Shown in pieces: positions 14,641-17,611 of a DNA stretch of 17,611 nucleotides. Positions within the stretch are counted from its first letter, which is position 1. Each line of letters opens with the position of its first letter. The DNA is from Desulfofustis sp. (GTDB lineage Bacteria; Desulfobacterota; Desulfobulbia; Desulfobulbales; Desulfocapsaceae). The stretch is taken from the NCBI GenBank assembly GCA_030145365.1, contig JAQYVS010000170.1:1-17611 (forward strand), in the 5' to 3' direction. Under the pieces are notes generated by a model. It ran no database searches, had not been told where the DNA came from, and saw only the letters and a list, made by a program, of their open reading frames with translations. Position numbers and translations under genes: made by a program.

Positions 14641-15582
14641 ATGATCACGCCCACCCGAAAAGACAACCACGCAAAGGTTCATCTCCTGTTATTGGGAAGC
14701 ACGATTCTTGTTTCGACCTCTTTCACTGTCGCCAAAATCATCACCTACTCGCTTGACCCTGTGGTTTTGACCTTCGTTCGTTTTTTGCTGGCCGCCTTGA
14801 TCTTGCTGCCGATAATTAGTGTCAAACATGGCTTGAAGCCCGGGATATCGGCATGTTTTCGTTATGCGCTTATCAGCGGTTGTCTGGTCTTGTTTTTCTG
14901 GAGTATGTTTTTATCACTGCGTTATACAACATCGTTGAATGTTAGTGTGTTATTCACCCTGGTTCCCGCCATTTCCGGTATGTACAGTATTGTTCTTGTC
15001 CGTGAACGATTCAACGTAAACCTCCTGCTGGCCCTTATTATCGGTCTGGTCGGAGCATTATGGGTTATCTTTCAAGGCGATATTGATCTCGTAAGAACCT
15101 TGTCATGGAATCGCGGTGACCTGATTTTTTTCGGCGGTTGTTTAGCCATGGGGCTCTACACACCGCTGATCAGGCTCCTGTATCGAAATGAACCGATGGA
15201 GGTCATGACCTTCTGGATTCTGGTAACCGGATGTATCTGGCTTCTGCCGGGAGCAGTTCTCGGCTTACTCCAAATTTCCTGGGTCGAGATACCGGCAAGT
15301 ACCTGGCTATGGATACTTTATCTTGCTGTTTTTTCAACGATAATAAGCTTTTATCTGACCCAGTACGCAACCCGGTTTATCGGTCCGACCAGGACCATTG
15401 CCTACTCCTATCTGTATCCGGCCCTGGTCATGATTCTTGATCTTTTTCTGGGCAAAGGCTGGCCAGATATGAGGATAATTCCAGGAGTTATACTGACCAT
15501 GGCAACCATGATTTTACTGCTCGTACCGTCATTTGCTGGAAAACCGACTGGAAAGAATCATTCGTCAGAGTTGAGGAGATAG
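14641..15582 (+). CDS. EamA/DMT-family permease
   Basis: 313-residue integral membrane protein with about ten hydrophobic segments in two homologous halves (roughly 12-142 and 160-297), the architecture of EamA (drug/metabolite transporter) permeases. Features include a short charged N-terminus, SFTVAKIITYSLDPVVLTFVR (28-48, typical of helices 1-2), LRYTTSLNVSVLFTLVPA in the first half, and a late RTIAYSYLYPALVMI stretch. The family exports or imports small metabolites; the substrate cannot be predicted. The ribosome site before this ATG is weak, so the exact start is uncertain. The 3' end overlaps the convergent thpR gene by 25 bp. It has no sequence-level link to the uronate genes. Confidence 0.9.
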   Translation: MITPTRKDNHAKVHLLLLGSTILVSTSFTVAKIITYSLDPVVLTFVRFLLAALILLPIISVKHGLKPGISACFRYALISGCLVLFFWSMFLSLRYTTSLNVSVLFTLVPAISGMYSIVLVRERFNVNLLLALIIGLVGALWVIFQGDIDLVRTLSWNRGDLIFFGGCLAMGLYTPLIRLLYRNEPMEVMTFWILVTGCIWLLPGAVLGLLQISWVEIPASTWLWILYLAVFSTIISFYLTQYATRFIGPTRTIAYSYLYPALVMILDLFLGKGWPDMRIIPGVILTMATMILLLVPSFAGKPTGKNHSSELRR

Positions 15583-16103
15583 GACGCCTCTTCTTTATGC
15601 AGGGCTCCTTTCGGAGTCAAATTACTGGAAAATAAGCTTACTCTGTCAATGGTACATGGCGGCGATTGCAGCAGGGCGTTTGCTGCGAGAAAACCGGCTA
15701 CCCGTTTAATCGGACTGTTCTTCAATCTGGCCAGTGTGAAATGCGGGTGAAATTTTCTCTGTTCCGGTGCCACTCCACAGAGGTTTAAGAGATAATTTAC
15801 CTTTTTTCGCAAGATGATGATATCACCTGCCGGGTCCACGCCTGCCCAGATAACACGCGGGTTGCCGCGGGGAGGGAAATGGCCGGTACCACGTATTGCC
15901 AGGGTAATCGGCGAAGTTTGGAGTTTGCTCAACGACTCTTTGATATCGTGAAACAGATTACCGTCCACCTCGCCAATGAATCGCAGTGTCAGATGGACCT
16001 GTTCTTCGGGAACTGGGCGTGAACCGGGAATGGAGGTACCCAGGCTGCTGAGCAGGCGGCGAATATTTTTATCCGGTCTGAGACCAATGAAAAGTCGGAT
16101 CAT
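15558..16103 (-). CDS. thpR: RNA 2',3'-cyclic phosphodiesterase (ThpR/LigT)
   Basis: 181-residue member of the 2H phosphoesterase family. The two HxT signatures are HLTL (37-40, His37/Thr39) and HFTL (121-124, His121/Thr123), 84 residues apart as in ThpR/LigT. The N-terminus MIRLFIGLRP matches the usual start of the family. It hydrolyses 2',3'-cyclic phosphate ends to 2'-phosphates; in vitro RNA ligation is also known for the family. It overlaps the tcdA stop by 4 bp (ATGA), so it is translationally coupled in a tatD-tcdA-thpR run. Its 3' end overlaps the convergent permease gene by 25 bp. Confidence 0.93.
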   Translation of the reverse strand: MIRLFIGLRPDKNIRRLLSSLGTSIPGSRPVPEEQVHLTLRFIGEVDGNLFHDIKESLSKLQTSPITLAIRGTGHFPPRGNPRVIWAGVDPAGDIIILRKKVNYLLNLCGVAPEQRKFHPHFTLARLKNSPIKRVAGFLAANALLQSPPCTIDRVSLFSSNLTPKGALHKEEASYLLNSDE

Positions 16104-16840
16104 AATTTTTTAGCGACGAATCTGATCACTTCATTCGCCAGGGTCAAGCCGAATAAGGCCGTCAACGTCGGCAGGCTCCCCAAAGTTCTTCTCCCTCTTC
16201 CCCGCAAAGAAGGCCCGCTTTTCTGTTCGTGTTCCGAAGGTGGCGGATATTCAAAGTCAACCGGTTCCGTAGAGTAGACGCAGGTGATACCTGTGTAGAT
16301 GTCTTCTTTTTTCAGTCGTTTTCGGATGCGGCGGGCAAGGGGACAGTTCTTCGTTTTTGAGATATCACTCACTTTAATGTGCATAGGATCCGTGCGCAAC
16401 GCTGCTCCCATCGAAGAAAATGTGGGTATCGATCTGCGGTGCGCTGCCTTCAGAAGCTGTACTTTCGGGTTCAACGAGTCAATTGCATCAATAATAATGT
16501 CAGGACGAAGCTGTAAAATTTCTTCAATTGATACATCATCAACAAAGCGTTCCAAAGCTTCAACCTGGCAATGAGGATTGATATCGAGCACACGATCTGC
16601 GGCCACTGCGACTTTACTCATACCAAGTGTTGATTCCAAGGCAAATATCTGGCGGTTAATATTAGTCTCTTGTATGACATCAAAGTCGACAATCGTCAAC
16701 CGACCGACTCCTGCCCGGGCAAGTCCCTCAAGTGCGTACCCGCCGACAGCACCAAGACCGAATACCGCAATGTGACTTTTGTTGAGCCGTAAAAACCGCT
16801 CTTCACCTAAGAGGAGTTTTGTTCGTGAAAATCGTTGCAT
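16100..16840 (-). CDS. tcdA: tRNA threonylcarbamoyladenosine dehydratase (TcdA)
   Basis: 246-residue E1-like (ThiF/MoeB) ATPase that cyclises t6A37 of tRNA to ct6A. Seen: N-terminal RFSRTKLLLGEE, the nucleotide loop VFGLGAVGGYALEGLARAG (26-44), VDFDVIQETNINRQ (51-64) with the Asp, Asn and Arg residues of E1 enzymes, PDIIIDAIDSL, and C-terminal GRGRRTLGSLPTLTALFGL. The last region, with the short overall length, fits TcdA/CsdL rather than ThiF or MoeB. The cysteine in NCPLARR may be relevant. The start at 16840 overlaps tatD by 38 bp and has only a short GGGA site 3 bases away. No better in-frame start is visible before the core fold. Confidence 0.92.
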   Translation of the reverse strand: MQRFSRTKLLLGEERFLRLNKSHIAVFGLGAVGGYALEGLARAGVGRLTIVDFDVIQETNINRQIFALESTLGMSKVAVAADRVLDINPHCQVEALERFVDDVSIEEILQLRPDIIIDAIDSLNPKVQLLKAAHRRSIPTFSSMGAALRTDPMHIKVSDISKTKNCPLARRIRKRLKKEDIYTGITCVYSTEPVDFEYPPPSEHEQKSGPSLRGRGRRTLGSLPTLTALFGLTLANEVIRFVAKKL

Positions 16841-17609
16841 TTTCCCAGATTGTTTTGGCCAAATCCATCAGGGGCATAGCCCGAAGATCTGCTGCAAATT
16901 GGTAGAGATGAGATACGTATTTCGGTTCATTGCACGTGGATTTTTCGTGGTCCGCGGCGATCAGTTCAGGAGTATATTGAAAAGGTGAATCGGTCTCCAG
17001 CAGCAGGGCGGAGACGGGAGTCTGTAGAAACGCCTCACGAATTTTTATGTTCCGTGGATTGGCAAGAGCTGTTGAATAAGAAATAAAACAACCCAGCTCA
17101 ACCAGCCGATGCATCGTTTCCTTAGACCCATTGTAGGCGTGAACCATCAGCTTGGGCACCATGCGTCCGGTGGTGCCGTGTTTGATACTATTGAGTAAAA
17201 CCTCCCAGGCCCGAACACAATGAACAGCAACCGGCAGCCCGAGTTCTGCAGCAATTTCCAGATGGGCCTCAAACAATTTCTGCTGGCTTTGAACATCAGT
17301 TGATCGGGATCTGTCCAAACCGGTTTCACCGATCCCCGCCTCATTTGGACAGAAGCAGAGCTGTTGTCTGAGCCGTTGCTGCCAGCCGGCAGCTACAGTC
17401 TCGCAAAACCAGGGATGAATGCCGAGAAAAGGTATTACCCGGGAATCGGCTTGTGCCAGGTTAACGACCAGCGGCCAGTCATTTTCTTCGGTTGCGTTAC
17501 AGAAAAAACGGCAGATCCCGGATGCTTCTGCTTGCGCGATAATCGATTTCTTATCGATTAAACGTTGATCCTGAAGGTGCAGGTGGGCGTCGACAAAGTT
17601 CCTCGGCAT
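16803..17609 (-). CDS. tatD: TatD-family metal-dependent hydrolase (DNase)
   Basis: 268-residue TIM-barrel hydrolase of the TatD family. Metal and active-site residues are in place: DAHLH (His9/His11), GETGLD (94-99, Glu95), VAVHC (His130), MVHAYNG (His157) and ETDSPF (205-210, Asp207). Proteins of this family are metal-dependent nucleases. The N-terminus MPRNFVDAHLHL is the usual family start, so the gene appears complete. Only two bases lie beyond it in the window, so the ribosome site cannot be judged. It leads the tatD-tcdA-thpR run. Confidence 0.92.
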   Translation of the reverse strand: MPRNFVDAHLHLQDQRLIDKKSIIAQAEASGICRFFCNATEENDWPLVVNLAQADSRVIPFLGIHPWFCETVAAGWQQRLRQQLCFCPNEAGIGETGLDRSRSTDVQSQQKLFEAHLEIAAELGLPVAVHCVRAWEVLLNSIKHGTTGRMVPKLMVHAYNGSKETMHRLVELGCFISYSTALANPRNIKIREAFLQTPVSALLLETDSPFQYTPELIAADHEKSTCNEPKYVSHLYQFAADLRAMPLMDLAKTIWENATIFTNKTPLR

Positions 17610-17611
17610 AG

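Noticed and set aside
1..17611. CRISPR arrays, insertion sequences, tRNA or rRNA genes
   Set aside because: No regularly spaced repeats, transposase motifs, terminal inverted repeats or tRNA-like cloverleaves were seen by eye on either strand.

Overview
The window reads as a Gram-negative bacterial chromosome segment of moderate GC. The tripartite TRAP carboxylate transporter with a Sec-exported binding protein points to a Gram-negative. A proteobacterium or Desulfobacterota-like anaerobe seems plausible, but this is an inference from gene content; nothing here fixes the taxonomy. The left 13.7 kb is a sugar-acid (hexuronate/aldonate) catabolic locus. The right 4 kb holds unrelated housekeeping genes.

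Region A (49-5950, all minus strand, transcribed from about 5950 down) is a tight operon. Its order is a uroporphyrinogen-decarboxylase-fold protein, a LarA-family nickel-dependent 2-hydroxyacid racemase/epimerase, uronate isomerase (uxaC), gluconokinase (gntK) and decarboxylating 6-phosphogluconate dehydrogenase (gnd). Region B (5951-8628) holds a divergent promoter region with a GntR/FadR-type inverted repeat, a KdgF-like cupin (+), an SDR-type fructuronate reductase/mannonate oxidoreductase (uxuB type, -), a second divergent intergenic region with palindromes, and a second SDR (+). Region C (8732-13673, minus) runs lacI-type regulator, SDR, dctP, dctQ, dctM. The regulator has a perfect 16-bp LacI-type operator over its own promoter, and dctP is bracketed by strong RNA structures.

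Together the genes suggest this route: TRAP uptake of a hexuronate; D-glucuronate to D-fructuronate (UxaC); D-fructuronate to D-mannonate (UxuB-type SDR); D-mannonate to D-gluconate (C2 epimerisation by the LarA-like enzyme); 6-phosphogluconate (GntK); ribulose 5-phosphate plus CO2 and NADPH (Gnd). It would bypass mannonate dehydratase and the KDG/Entner-Doudoroff branch, whose genes (uxuA, kdgK, kdgA) are absent from this window. The nickel-dependent epimerase bridge is the main novelty candidate. The KdgF-like cupin suggests that unsaturated uronates from polysaccharide lyases also enter here.

Region D (14020-17609) holds folA (-), an EamA/DMT permease (+), and a tatD-tcdA-thpR overlapping operon (-). 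These genes have no visible link to the sugar-acid genes.
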